Shown here: positions 1 through 7,204 of the stretch, one piece after another
Layout of the letters: each line of letters opens with the position of its first letter
Numbering within the stretch: the first letter of the stretch is position 1
Source of the DNA: Nitrososphaerota archaeon
GTDB lineage: Archaea > Thermoproteota > Nitrososphaeria > Nitrososphaerales > UBA183
NCBI GenBank assembly: GCA_029784825.1
Contig: JAFMAU010000015.1
Coordinates: forward strand, 1-41,806
Reading direction: 5' to 3'
DNA length: 41,806 nt
The notes under the pieces: generated by a model
Databases searched by the model: none
What the model was told of the DNA's origin: nothing
The model's input: the letters and a program-made list of their open reading frames with translations, nothing else
Translations under genes and position numbers: made by a program

Positions 1-34
1 AGCCACGCCGCTTTTTAAGCGCCCATCCAACACT

Positions 35-45
35 CAATTTATATG
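35..45 (+). promoter_or_regulatory. TATA box for the eL24-ndk-aIF5B unit
   Basis: The AT-rich stretch aatttatatg is a good archaeal TATA element in GC-rich surroundings. It lies about 55 nt before the TTG start of the eL24 gene, so this transcript would have a leader of roughly 30 nt. That leader carries a ggtgat ribosome-binding site. Confidence 0.55.
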
Positions 46-97
46 CCGACGCGCGGAGGGTTCACAGCCATAAAGAGTGAACTGGTGATAACTTGAG

Positions 98-280
98 TTG
101 TACACGCCCAAGAAATGCGCTTTCTGCGGTAAGGATGTCCACCTCGGCACAGGCGTACTGCTCGTCCTGAACGACGGTTCCTCCAAGGCCTACTGCTCCT
201 CGAAGTGCAAGACCAACGACCTCAAGCTCGGCCGAGATCCTCGGAACCTGAAGTGGGCCAGGAGGCCCGCTAAGAAATGA
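98..280 (+). CDS. rpl24e: Large-subunit ribosomal protein eL24 (L24e)
   Basis: This 60-residue protein has the archaeal eL24 layout. An N-terminal zinc finger has Cys-x2-Cys (residues 7-10) followed by a second Cys pair in CSSKC near residues 33-37. A basic tail resembles the family's LKLxRNPRxLKW segment. It binds 23S rRNA in the large ribosomal subunit. The start is a TTG at 98, preceded at suitable spacing by ggtgat (84-89). Its stop overlaps the ATG of ndk by four bases (ATGA), so the two are translationally coupled. Family identity is secure. Confidence 0.93.
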   Translation: MYTPKKCAFCGKDVHLGTGVLLVLNDGSSKAYCSSKCKTNDLKLGRDPRNLKWARRPAKK

Positions 281-699
281 GCGTCCAGGCCGAAGACACT
301 CTGATCGTTGTCAAGCCTGACGGCGTCCGGAGAGGGCTGGTCGGGCAGGTGCTGGGGAGGTTCGAGTCGAAGGGGTTCGCTGTCAAGAGGCTGCAGATGC
401 TCACCATGTCGAAGCCGCAGGCGGAGGAGTTCTACAGCGTCCACAAGGGCAAGCCGTTCTTCGGGGAGCTGGTAGGGTTCATCACTTCCGGCCCAGTCGT
501 CGGCGCTGTCCTGTCGGGGAGGGACGCGGTCGCGACAGTCAGGAGGATGGTCGGGGCGACCAAGAGCTGGGAAGCGGCGTCTGGGACGATCAGGGGGGAC
601 TTCGGCCTGGGGTACACGGACAACATCATCCACGCCTCCGATTCCGCTGAAAGCTTCTCTCACGAGCAGGCAGCTTTTTTCGGCAAGACACGAGGGTGA
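277..699 (+). CDS. ndk: Nucleoside diphosphate kinase
   Basis: The 140-residue product is the usual length for NDK, which moves the gamma-phosphate between nucleoside tri- and diphosphates through a phospho-histidine. The N-terminal TLIVVKPDGVRRG and the active-site segment NIIHASDS are both present, with catalytic His119. Cytosolic. The start overlaps the eL24 stop, and aIF5B follows 26 nt downstream, giving the order eL24-ndk-aIF5B often seen in archaea. Confidence 0.96.
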   Translation: MSVQAEDTLIVVKPDGVRRGLVGQVLGRFESKGFAVKRLQMLTMSKPQAEEFYSVHKGKPFFGELVGFITSGPVVGAVLSGRDAVATVRRMVGATKSWEAASGTIRGDFGLGYTDNIIHASDSAESFSHEQAAFFGKTRG

Positions 700-725
700 A
701 GGCGTCTTAAGGGGCTGGATGGACA

Positions 726-2516
726 ATGTCAGAGCAAGGCCAGATGCGCCAACCCGTCGTCGTCATCCTGGGCCACGTGGACTCTGGGAAGACGTCCCTG
801 GCGGATCGGCTTAGGGGAACCGGCGTCCAGGCCCGCGAAGTAGGGGGCATCACCCAGGAGATAGGCGCAAGCTTCTTCCCGATGGAGACCCTGAAAGAAA
901 TCTGCGGTCCGCTTCTCGACAAGGCGGGTGGTGAGCTGCAGATACCTGGGCTCCTTCTAATCGACACTCCTGGCCATGCGGTCTTCTCGAACCTGAGGCT
1001 CCGCGGAGGCTCAGCCGCAGACATAGCGATACTCGTCGTGGATGTGCTCAAGGGGCTCGAGAACCAGACGCTCGAAAGCATAGACATACTGAAGCAGAGG
1101 AAGGTGCCATTCCTCGTCGCGCTCAACAAGATCGACATGATCGCCGGCTGGAAGAAGGGAAGCGAAGGGTTCCTGCAGGACATCTTCAAGCTCCAGCCCC
1201 CCACCTGGAACGACGAGCTCGAGGAGCGCCTGTACAATGCGGTGGGGGGCCTTTCACGTCTCGGGTTCCAGTCAGACGCTTACTACCGGGTGAAGGACTT
1301 CCGCCAGCAGGTGTCAGTGGTCCCAGTCTCCGCCCGCACCGGAGCCGGGATCCCGGAGATGCTCGCCATGCTCATCGGGCTGGCCCAGCAGTTCCTGAAG
1401 GGGAAGCTCCAGACGGTCGACTCGTCTGCCGGGGGGAGGGGGATCATACTCGAGATGCAGGAAGAGATCGGCATCGGGGAGACAGCGAACGTCATACTCA
1501 CCGAGGGGACTCTGCACGTCGGAGATGCCATCGGCCTTGTCCGCAGGGACGGGGCGTTCAAGTCGAAGATCAAGGCGCTCTTCATGCCGAAGCCGCTCGA
1601 TGAAATGAGGGACCCCAGAGACAAGTTCACGCCTGTGGACTCGGTGTACGCAGCCGCTGGGGTCAAGCTGGTCTCCGCCGACCTGGTCGGGGTCGTCCCA
1701 GGGACTTCCGTGGCCACCTTCAAGAGCGAAAAGCAGTTCCAGGCGCTGAGGGCTGAGATGGAGAAGGAGCTCTCCAACATAGTGGTGAAGACGGACAACA
1801 TGGGGGTCGTCGTGAAGGCGGGGAGCATAGGGGGGCTGGAAGCCCTGCTCAGAATGCTCGAGGAGCGCGGGATCCCGGTCAGGCAGGCGGACATAGGGGA
1901 GATCTCCAAGAACGACATCGTCGACGCCCAGGTCGTCAGGGAGCACGACCCCTACCTCGGCGCAATCCTCGGCTTCGACTCGAAGGTCCTCCCTGAAGCG
2001 AAGGACTACGTGGGGAGCAGCCCGATCTTCGTCTCGCCGATAATCTACGAAGTCATCGACAACTACGTCAACTGGGCGGCAGCGAAGAAGGAGGCGGACG
2101 AAAGGGCGGCCCTCTCGGCCCTGACCCGCCCGGCCAAGCTCAAGGTCTTGCCGGGGACATTCTTCAGACGCAAGGACCCTGCGGTCTTCGGCGTCAAGGT
2201 CACCGCCGGCAAGCTCCTCCCCAAGGTCCACCTGATGTCGGCCGAAGGGGCGGAGATAGGCACAGTCGAGCAGATCCAGGACCAGGGGAAGGTGATACCC
2301 GAAGCCAAGGAAGGCGACGAGGTCGCCATCTCGGTGGACGGACCCACCCTTGGCCGCCAGGTCAAGGAGAACGACGTCATCTACACCATGCCCCGGAGCC
2401 ACGAGGCGAAGGCGCTCCGGACCAAGATGCTCGGCTCGCTGACAGAGTCGGAGCAGGGCGTACTCAACGAGATCGTCGGGATAAAGTCGGCCGCCGACCC
2501 GATGTACGGCTGGTAG
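726..2516 (+). CDS. infB: Translation initiation factor aIF5B
   Basis: This GTPase promotes ribosomal subunit joining and initiator tRNA placement. The 596-residue length suits archaeal aIF5B. Visible motifs are the P-loop GHVDSGKT (about 16-23), the switch II motif DTPGH (80-84) and NKID (133-136). Domain II and the C-terminal domains that bind the methionyl acceptor end follow. It starts with ATG at 726, 26 nt after ndk, and is probably co-transcribed with it. No intein interrupts the G domain, although aIF5B is a known intein host. Confidence 0.96.
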   Translation: MSEQGQMRQPVVVILGHVDSGKTSLADRLRGTGVQAREVGGITQEIGASFFPMETLKEICGPLLDKAGGELQIPGLLLIDTPGHAVFSNLRLRGGSAADIAILVVDVLKGLENQTLESIDILKQRKVPFLVALNKIDMIAGWKKGSEGFLQDIFKLQPPTWNDELEERLYNAVGGLSRLGFQSDAYYRVKDFRQQVSVVPVSARTGAGIPEMLAMLIGLAQQFLKGKLQTVDSSAGGRGIILEMQEEIGIGETANVILTEGTLHVGDAIGLVRRDGAFKSKIKALFMPKPLDEMRDPRDKFTPVDSVYAAAGVKLVSADLVGVVPGTSVATFKSEKQFQALRAEMEKELSNIVVKTDNMGVVVKAGSIGGLEALLRMLEERGIPVRQADIGEISKNDIVDAQVVREHDPYLGAILGFDSKVLPEAKDYVGSSPIFVSPIIYEVIDNYVNWAAAKKEADERAALSALTRPAKLKVLPGTFFRRKDPAVFGVKVTAGKLLPKVHLMSAEGAEIGTVEQIQDQGKVIPEAKEGDEVAISVDGPTLGRQVKENDVIYTMPRSHEAKALRTKMLGSLTESEQGVLNEIVGIKSAADPMYGW

Positions 2517-2523
2517 GGGCCCA

Positions 2524-2533
2524 CTGCTTATAT
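2524..2533 (+). promoter_or_regulatory. TATA box for eS6
   Basis: The sequence gcttatatcc lies 27-35 nt before the eS6 start codon, just after the aIF5B stop. It would give eS6 its own nearly leaderless transcript. Confidence 0.6.
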
Positions 2534-2558
2534 CCCCGCGAGTTGCGGCGACCCCTGA

Positions 2559-2918
2559 ATGGTCACGTACAAGGTCGTCATCTCGGACCCGAAGACCGGA
2601 AAGTCCGAGGCCGCCGAGGTCAAGGACGCCCACGCACAGCAGCTGGTGGGGAGGAAGATCGGGGAGGTCCTCGACGCGACGACGATCGGCCTGACAGGCA
2701 AGATCAAGATCACCGGGGGGAGCGACAAGGCCGGGTTCCCGATGAGGGGGGACACCCTGGGAGGGGGGAAGAACTACGTCCTGCTGACCCGGGGGGTGGG
2801 GTTCAGGACGAAGGAGGAGGGGGCGAAGAAGAGGAAGCTGGTCCGCGGGAACACCATCACCGAAGAGACGTATCAGGTCAACGCCAAGCGCGTGGACGAG
2901 CCTGCCAAGGCTAGTTAG
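2559..2918 (+). CDS. rps6e: Small-subunit ribosomal protein eS6
   Basis: This 119-residue protein matches archaeal eS6, which lacks the long phosphorylated eukaryotic tail. The segment GFPMRGDTLGGG and the later GFRTKEEGAKKRKLVRGNT are the family signature and part of the 16S rRNA-binding surface. It starts with ATG at 2559. The neighbourhood (aIF5B before, translation genes around) is the normal archaeal setting. Confidence 0.95.
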   Translation: MVTYKVVISDPKTGKSEAAEVKDAHAQQLVGRKIGEVLDATTIGLTGKIKITGGSDKAGFPMRGDTLGGGKNYVLLTRGVGFRTKEEGAKKRKLVRGNTITEETYQVNAKRVDEPAKAS

Positions 2919-2949
2919 AATCGCGTAATCCCCCGAGCTTTCTGGAAAT

Positions 2950-2965
2950 CCTATAGAACTATAGG
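2950..2965. promoter_or_regulatory. Palindrome upstream of the Lrp/AsnC gene, candidate operator
   Basis: A perfect inverted repeat has arms CCTATAG and CTATAGG around a 2-base AA spacer. It sits 50-66 nt before the Lrp start and 8 nt upstream of an AT-rich TATA-like stretch (2973-2982). Lrp/AsnC proteins bind short dyads as dimers and often control their own genes, so autoregulation is the natural inference. Occupancy is not shown by the sequence. Confidence 0.5.
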
Positions 2966-2970
2966 CTGAA

Positions 2971-2982
2971 AAGTAGAAATAT
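2971..2982 (+). promoter_or_regulatory. TATA box for the Lrp/AsnC gene
   Basis: The stretch aagtagaaatat is the nearest AT-rich element upstream of the ATG at 3016, at the usual TATA distance for a short-leader transcript. It lies next to the dyad at 2950-2965. Confidence 0.4.
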
Positions 2983-3015
2983 CTCCGCATGAGGTGAACT
3001 CCCAGGCAGCTTAGC

Positions 3016-3474
3016 ATGGCTCGGCTCGACGAACTTGACATGAAGATACTCTCGTCCCTCTACTCGGACGCCTCCGTCTCAGTCCCGAAGCTGAGCAAGG
3101 ACCTCGGGGTCAACCTCTCCGTGATGTACAGCCGGATAAAGCGGCTCCAGAAGCGCGGGGTGATCGAGAGGTTCACGATCCAGGTGAACGAAGACAGGCT
3201 GGGGATGAGGGCAGGAGCGCTCGCAGGGCTCAACATCGACCCCAAGCAGAGGGAGAACGTCCTGAAGGACATCGAGAAGATAGACGGCGTCAGGCTGATC
3301 CGGGAGGTGACCGGGCGCTTCGACATAATCGCGAGCATGAAGGGGCAGTCGTTGGACGAGCTCCACCGCGCCGTCTACGACGTCATCGGCAAGATTCCGG
3401 GGGTGATGCACACCGAGATCTTCATGGAGGTCTCGCGGAGAAACCCGCCCGTCAGCTTCAAACTAGTCGAGTAG
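3016..3474 (+). CDS. Lrp/AsnC family transcriptional regulator
   Basis: This 152-residue protein has the Lrp architecture. An N-terminal winged helix-turn-helix (about residues 4-55, starting LDELDMKILSSL) is followed by an alpha-beta RAM/AsnC ligand-binding and oligomerisation domain (about 65-140). The ATG at 3016 follows the TATA box at about 35 nt. A GAGGTGA at 2991 is too far away to be its ribosome-binding site. The dyad at 2950 suggests self-regulation. Effector and targets cannot be told from sequence. The gene for an HExxH protein follows 14 nt later and may be co-transcribed. Confidence 0.9.
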   Translation: MARLDELDMKILSSLYSDASVSVPKLSKDLGVNLSVMYSRIKRLQKRGVIERFTIQVNEDRLGMRAGALAGLNIDPKQRENVLKDIEKIDGVRLIREVTGRFDIIASMKGQSLDELHRAVYDVIGKIPGVMHTEIFMEVSRRNPPVSFKLVE

Positions 3475-3488
3475 CTCCTAAGGTTCAT

Positions 3489-4202
3489 ATGCACCTTGGG
3501 TCTGTCGCCGCGCAGTTGGACCCGCTGATACTTCTCGACCAGGCGGTGGCGCAGGAGAAGGTGCCGCGGGCGATGGCGAAGAAGGTAAGGCTCAGGATGA
3601 ATGTCCTCCAGGGTGCCGTCCAGAGAGTCGAGAGGGCGAGCGGCGTGAAGTACCCTCCCTACTACGTCGAACCGGTCCTTCCGGTGTCCAGGACGGGGAG
3701 CGAGTACGGGCAGATGGGGGTGCTCTTCTCGAGGGTCGTCCCCACGACCGTGACCGGGGCCGTAGTCATACTCGTGCAGTTCACGGCCGCCCTCGTCGCC
3801 TTCGGGACGAAGGGGACGATAGAGGCTGTCGCAGCCCACGAGTTCACCCACTACGTGGAGCTGGTGCGGAAGCTGAGCACGAAGGACGTGGCGAGCGACG
3901 AGATTGCGACGACGCTCTACGAGGCCTCCTACGCTGACGCCGAGCGGACAGTCCCCCCCAAGCTCCTCTTCTCCGAGAAGTCCCTGGTGTCCCTGGTCAG
4001 CCGGAAGTTCAAGAACGACCTCACGGACCCCGCGCTCACCAAGAAGGTCGGCAGCGCCTGGATATCCAAGAACCTCCCGATACGCTGGGTCGGCCCCGAG
4101 GAGAACAGGGTGAAGATCCCCATGGAGACCGTGGCCGGGACCAGGTTCGAACCGGGCGTCCTGGCCAAGGTGGCGGAGCTCAGAGAGAAGGGCGGGCGTT
4201 GA
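3489..4202 (+). CDS. HExxH-motif protein, putative zinc metalloprotease
   Basis: This 237-residue protein belongs to no family I can name. Its clear feature is HEFTH at 117-121, the HExxH zincin signature in which two His bind zinc and Glu is the catalytic base. A third ligand is not obvious; a Glu or His in the following helix (about 124-150) could serve. It has no signal peptide, but a moderately hydrophobic run precedes the motif (about 88-106). Its TGA stop overlaps the TTG start of the nucleotidyltransferase-kinase gene, so the two are translationally coupled and may act together. Proteolysis is inferred from the motif only. Confidence 0.6.
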   Translation: MHLGSVAAQLDPLILLDQAVAQEKVPRAMAKKVRLRMNVLQGAVQRVERASGVKYPPYYVEPVLPVSRTGSEYGQMGVLFSRVVPTTVTGAVVILVQFTAALVAFGTKGTIEAVAAHEFTHYVELVRKLSTKDVASDEIATTLYEASYADAERTVPPKLLFSEKSLVSLVSRKFKNDLTDPALTKKVGSAWISKNLPIRWVGPEENRVKIPMETVAGTRFEPGVLAKVAELREKGGR

Positions 4203-5824
4203 GGCTCACAGAGAGCGAGCGCGACACCCTGAGCGGAATCGCAGCGAGCTTGGTCGACCCGTCCACGATCTCCGGGGTCTGCGCCTACGGGTCGAAGGTC
4301 GCGGGGTACGCCCGCCAGGACTCCGACTACGACCTTATCGTGGTGGCGAAGCCATTCAGGGGAGGGGTGAGGTACAGGTACCTCGACTCCCCTGTCGCTG
4401 CCTCGGCTCTCGTAGTCGACGAAGGGATGCTTGTCCAGGACGCCCGCTCCTCCTACCTGGGGGAGTTCGTGGTGGGGCGCCTCCTCAACGTGTACGAACC
4501 GATCACGAACCCCGGGCTCTTCAGATCCGTCGAGCTCGAGTTCAAGAAGCGGGTCCTGATGGAAGCGCTCCTCGAGCTGTCTTCCGACTACGGCGATTTC
4601 GGGAAGCACCTGCTCGTCCCCTACGAGTACTTCCTGTTCGACAAGCTCCACACGCGGGCGGCCATCTACCCCCCTGCCCTCTACAGCTACGTGCGCACCT
4701 ACACCTGCCCCAGAGGCGAGGAGAACAGGTCGATCTCCACCGAAGGGTTCGCGAAGGCGGCCGCCTCCCTCCAGCCGAAGGGGTTCCTCGCCGCAGGCCC
4801 CGACTGGGTGAGGCTGAACCCTGAGAAGATGAAAGGGGACGCCTTCACCCGGGTCCACTCCCTATTCTCGGTCACGACGCGGGGGGTCACCCAGTACGCG
4901 GTCCACGGCTACGCCGGGCGGGTCGGTCCGTCGGTCTTCAGCAGGGAAGCGCTCTCGAAGCTCAGGAGGATGAGGGAGAGCCCCCCACCGTTCCTCCCCC
5001 TGGAGAGGCCTAGGTCGCTGCTCAAGCTGGAGCAGGGGGTCGTTGTCCCCGACGCTTCGCTTTTGGCCGGGGAGCTCGCGCGGATACTCGGCTTCAGGAC
5101 CTACTCTACGAGCGAGAAGGACATCGGGGAGCCGTATTCGACGACCCGCGTCCTCACCTTCAAGGGCTCGGGGGGAGAAAAGTCGGTCGTCGTCAAGAAC
5201 TACACCGACGTCAGGTCGCTGAAGTGGGCGCTGCTCGGGGTATGGGCATCGTCGGCGAGGAGGTTCAGCACGGCCCCGGTGTCGCGCATGGACAGGGAGT
5301 ACGGGATGACCCTCGCCCTCCGGTCCATGGGAGTCCACGTGCCATCGATCCTCGCTGTCGCCCCTGCCGAGCGGATCCTTGTCAAGGAGTTCGTCAGAGG
5401 CACGACCCTCGCTTCGGTCATCAACGGATACCTCAGAGGCGGGGGGGAGGGCGTAGCCTCCGTCGCTGACTACGGGGAGCTCATCGCGAAGGTGCACGCC
5501 GGGGGAGTCGCCCTCGGGGACGCGAAGCCCAGCAACGTGGTGGTCTCGGACGAAGGGCTCTTCCTCACCGACCTGGAGCAGGCGTTCAGGGGCGGGGACA
5601 TGGCCTGGGACATAGCCGAGTTCCTCTACTACACGGCCAAGCTGTCTATGAGGGATGACGCCATGAAGAAGGTCGCGGAGGCGTTCCTTTCGTCCTACGC
5701 CAAGACAGGGGACCGGGCCAGCGTTGCGAAAGCCCGCGGCCAGAAGTACTTCGGTCCGTTCAGGCCTTTCCTGACGCCAGGGATGGCGAAGATGCTCAGG
5801 GATTTGCTTTCCGGCTACGCCTGA
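4199..5824 (+). CDS. Nucleotidyltransferase / Bud32-like kinase fusion protein
   Basis: This 541-residue protein joins two enzyme-like domains. Residues about 1-120 have the minimal nucleotidyltransferase signature, with GS at 31-32 followed by SDYDL at 42-46 (the G-S...D-x-D pattern). Residues about 310-541 look like a small RIO/Bud32-type kinase: a VVVK strand as candidate ATP lysine, GDAKPSN as catalytic loop with Asp441 and the following Asn, and TDLE in place of DFG with metal-binding Asp458. The His of the Bud32-type HGD is replaced (LGD). The middle (about 120-300) is unassigned. TTG start at 4199, overlapping the HExxH gene. Its 3' end overlaps the convergent eS31 gene by 10 nt. In many archaea kae1-bud32 lies beside eS31. 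Substrates are unknown. Confidence 0.7.
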   Translation: MRLTESERDTLSGIAASLVDPSTISGVCAYGSKVAGYARQDSDYDLIVVAKPFRGGVRYRYLDSPVAASALVVDEGMLVQDARSSYLGEFVVGRLLNVYEPITNPGLFRSVELEFKKRVLMEALLELSSDYGDFGKHLLVPYEYFLFDKLHTRAAIYPPALYSYVRTYTCPRGEENRSISTEGFAKAAASLQPKGFLAAGPDWVRLNPEKMKGDAFTRVHSLFSVTTRGVTQYAVHGYAGRVGPSVFSREALSKLRRMRESPPPFLPLERPRSLLKLEQGVVVPDASLLAGELARILGFRTYSTSEKDIGEPYSTTRVLTFKGSGGEKSVVVKNYTDVRSLKWALLGVWASSARRFSTAPVSRMDREYGMTLALRSMGVHVPSILAVAPAERILVKEFVRGTTLASVINGYLRGGGEGVASVADYGELIAKVHAGGVALGDAKPSNVVVSDEGLFLTDLEQAFRGGDMAWDIAEFLYYTAKLSMRDDAMKKVAEAFLSSYAKTGDRASVAKARGQKYFGPFRPFLTPGMAKMLRDLLSGYA

Positions 5825-6099
5825 CTCTTCTGGGTATACGTCGTGTAGCCGCAGTGCCCGCACGTCAGCCTGTTCCCGTGCTGGGCCATGAAGTAGCCCT
5901 TCCCACATCTGGGGCACTCCTTCCTGAGCCGCGAGAGGGAGTCGCCGTCCACCTTGTACAGCTTGTGCACCTGTATCCGCCGCTTAGGAGCCTTCGGCTT
6001 CTCCTTCTTCTCCGGCTTCTTCTCCTCGACCGGGGCTGCGGGCTCCGCCGGTGCGGGCGCAGGCGCGGGTGCTGGCGCGGCCGGCTGCTGCTTTGACAT
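5815..6099 (-). CDS. rps27ae: Small-subunit ribosomal protein eS31 (S27ae)
   Basis: The C-terminal half of this 94-residue protein is eS31, with a zinc-binding pair of motifs, CPRC and CGHC, around a short linker. The N-terminal 40 residues are an Ala/Pro repeat followed by a Lys/Glu-rich stretch, an extension beyond the compact 50-65 residue form usual in archaea. It is the last gene of the minus-strand rpoE1-spt4-dephospho-CoA kinase-eS24-eS31 operon and starts just after the eS24 stop. Its end overlaps the convergent fusion gene by 10 nt. Confidence 0.92.
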   Translation of the reverse strand: MSKQQPAAPAPAPAPAPAEPAAPVEEKKPEKKEKPKAPKRRIQVHKLYKVDGDSLSRLRKECPRCGKGYFMAQHGNRLTCGHCGYTTYTQKSQA

Positions 6100-6101
6100 T
6101 G

Positions 6102-6446
6102 CTACTTCTTCGCCTCTGCCGGGGCCGCCGGGGCGGCCGCCTTCTTCCTCTCCTGCTTGAGCTTCTCTCGTTCCTCCTTGCTGAGCGTCCTTTCATCAAG
6201 GTACTTCGGGTGGACCTTCTTCTTGGCGTCTGCGGAACCGTAGACGTAGAACTTGCCCAGGACCTTGGTGGTCCCCGCCTGGCCTTCGATCCTGATGAGG
6301 CCGACGTTCTCTGCCGGCACCCCCATCTCCTGCGCTACCAGGGCGATGGCCTCCTTCCGGGAGAGCTTCCCAGCCTTCCCGTCGAGCGAAGCCTCGACGT
6401 ACGACCTGTCGAGGACCTTCGACTCGGACTTCTTCTCTACCTGCAA
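6102..6446 (-). CDS. rps24e: Small-subunit ribosomal protein eS24
   Basis: This 114-residue protein has the eS24 fold signature: an early SKVLDRSYVEA strand, then SRKEAIALVAQ and the glycine-rich KVLGKFYVYGS. The C-terminal tail (about 95-114) is Lys/Ala/Pro-rich, as in the neighbouring eS31. The start is TTG at 6446. A TATA-like element at 6468-6478 lies about 27 nt upstream, so eS24 can be transcribed apart from the upstream dephospho-CoA kinase gene. Confidence 0.93.
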   Translation of the reverse strand: MQVEKKSESKVLDRSYVEASLDGKAGKLSRKEAIALVAQEMGVPAENVGLIRIEGQAGTTKVLGKFYVYGSADAKKKVHPKYLDERTLSKEEREKLKQERKKAAAPAAPAEAKK

Positions 6447-6467
6447 ACTGGGCCACCCGAATTTGGC

Positions 6468-6478
6468 TTGGATATTAA
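6468..6478 (-). promoter_or_regulatory. TATA box for eS24-eS31
   Basis: On the minus strand gttaatatcc lies about 27 nt before the TTG start of eS24, inside the end of the upstream dephospho-CoA kinase gene region. It would give the ribosomal protein genes an internal, nearly leaderless promoter. Confidence 0.5.
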
Positions 6479-6486
6479 CATTGAAG

Positions 6487-7008
6487 CTAAAAGATTCCTC
6501 TGATTCCCATCTTCGCCAGGATCTCTCTGCTCCTCGACTTCGAGTGCGCGGTGACCCTGACCACGACGACCCCGACCCCCGGCTGCCCGTAGAAGACGAA
6601 TGCGGACACGGGCGCCAGGACGATGGCCAGCATGGCCATGAGGTCTTCCTCCCCCTCGACCTGCACCCGGGCAGGCTTCTTCCCGCCGAAAGCCTTCTTC
6701 GTGCCTTCGATGGCTCCCTGGGTTATCGTCCCTGCAGGGTTCTTCACCTTCACGAGCCTCGCGTACGGCACCCGAGGGAGGTTCCTCCGGCTCCGTCTTT
6801 CCACCCCGTCTACGACCTGGACGTCGGGGATCCTCCCGGAAGCATGCAGAGTGTCTGTCACCCGGTCCCCGACAGTGACCACCATGGGGGCAGAGCTCAC
6901 CAGGCTCTGGAACTCCTCCCCTCCCACCTCCTCCCCGTCGAAGACCCTCCCCAGGGGCTTCGCCAGCTTCGGCCTGAGGTTCTCAGGGAGCTTGAAAACC
7001 CGGCGCAA
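6487..7008 (-). CDS. GTP-dependent dephospho-CoA kinase (DUF359 family)
   Basis: The 173-residue product matches the archaeal DUF359 family, shown to phosphorylate dephospho-CoA with GTP as the last step of CoA synthesis. Recognisable pieces are VGDRVTDTL, the following IPDVQVVDGVERR (the family's DGxxRR region) and the C-terminal FVFYGQPGVGVVVV. TTG start at 7008, just after the spt4 stop. It is found in archaea beside spt4 and eS24, as here. Confidence 0.88.
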   Translation of the reverse strand: MRRVFKLPENLRPKLAKPLGRVFDGEEVGGEEFQSLVSSAPMVVTVGDRVTDTLHASGRIPDVQVVDGVERRSRRNLPRVPYARLVKVKNPAGTITQGAIEGTKKAFGGKKPARVQVEGEEDLMAMLAIVLAPVSAFVFYGQPGVGVVVVRVTAHSKSRSREILAKMGIRGIF

Positions 7009-7012
7009 CGCC

Positions 7013-7198
7013 CTAACTTACCTTGAGGGCGTACCTTCCTGCTTTGGTGATCCCGAGGGTCTTCGCGACCTGCGACTTGGCCGGGTTGATTATGATGATG
7101 AGCCCGGACCACTCGTTGCTCAGCTCAGTCGAGCCGTCGTTCGGGCATGCCTTCTCCGTGGTCAGGGTCTTGCACTTCCTGCAGGCCAGCTCCTTCAA
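7013..7198 (-). CDS. spt4: Transcription elongation factor Spt4 (RpoE2)
   Basis: This 61-residue protein has the Spt4 layout and partners Spt5 at RNA polymerase. The zinc ribbon begins CRKC (residues 6-9). The second half reads CPND, where most relatives have Cys-x2-Cys, so the fourth zinc ligand is an Asp or the site is altered. The later WSGLIIIINPAKSQVAKTLGI is typical. TTG start at 7198; the rpoE1 stop is 6 nt upstream. The substitution is directly visible; loss of metal is inference. Confidence 0.88.
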   Translation of the reverse strand: MKELACRKCKTLTTEKACPNDGSTELSNEWSGLIIIINPAKSQVAKTLGITKAGRYALKVS

Positions 7199-7204
7199 GC
7201 TTCT

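Noticed and set aside
1314..3041. Long minus-strand open frame of 575 codons opposite aIF5B and eS6
   Set aside because: It is the antisense of well-supported genes, is rich in Arg/Leu/Asp/His/Pro in a shadow-frame pattern, and shows no motif.
3929..5917. Minus-strand open frames (309 and 351 codons) opposite the HExxH and fusion genes
   Set aside because: The plus-strand genes carry clear motifs and overlap-coupled starts; the antisense frames do not.
6001..6180. Gly/Arg-rich plus-strand frames opposite eS24 and eS31
   Set aside because: They are shadows of the Ala/Pro/Lys-rich tails of the two ribosomal proteins.
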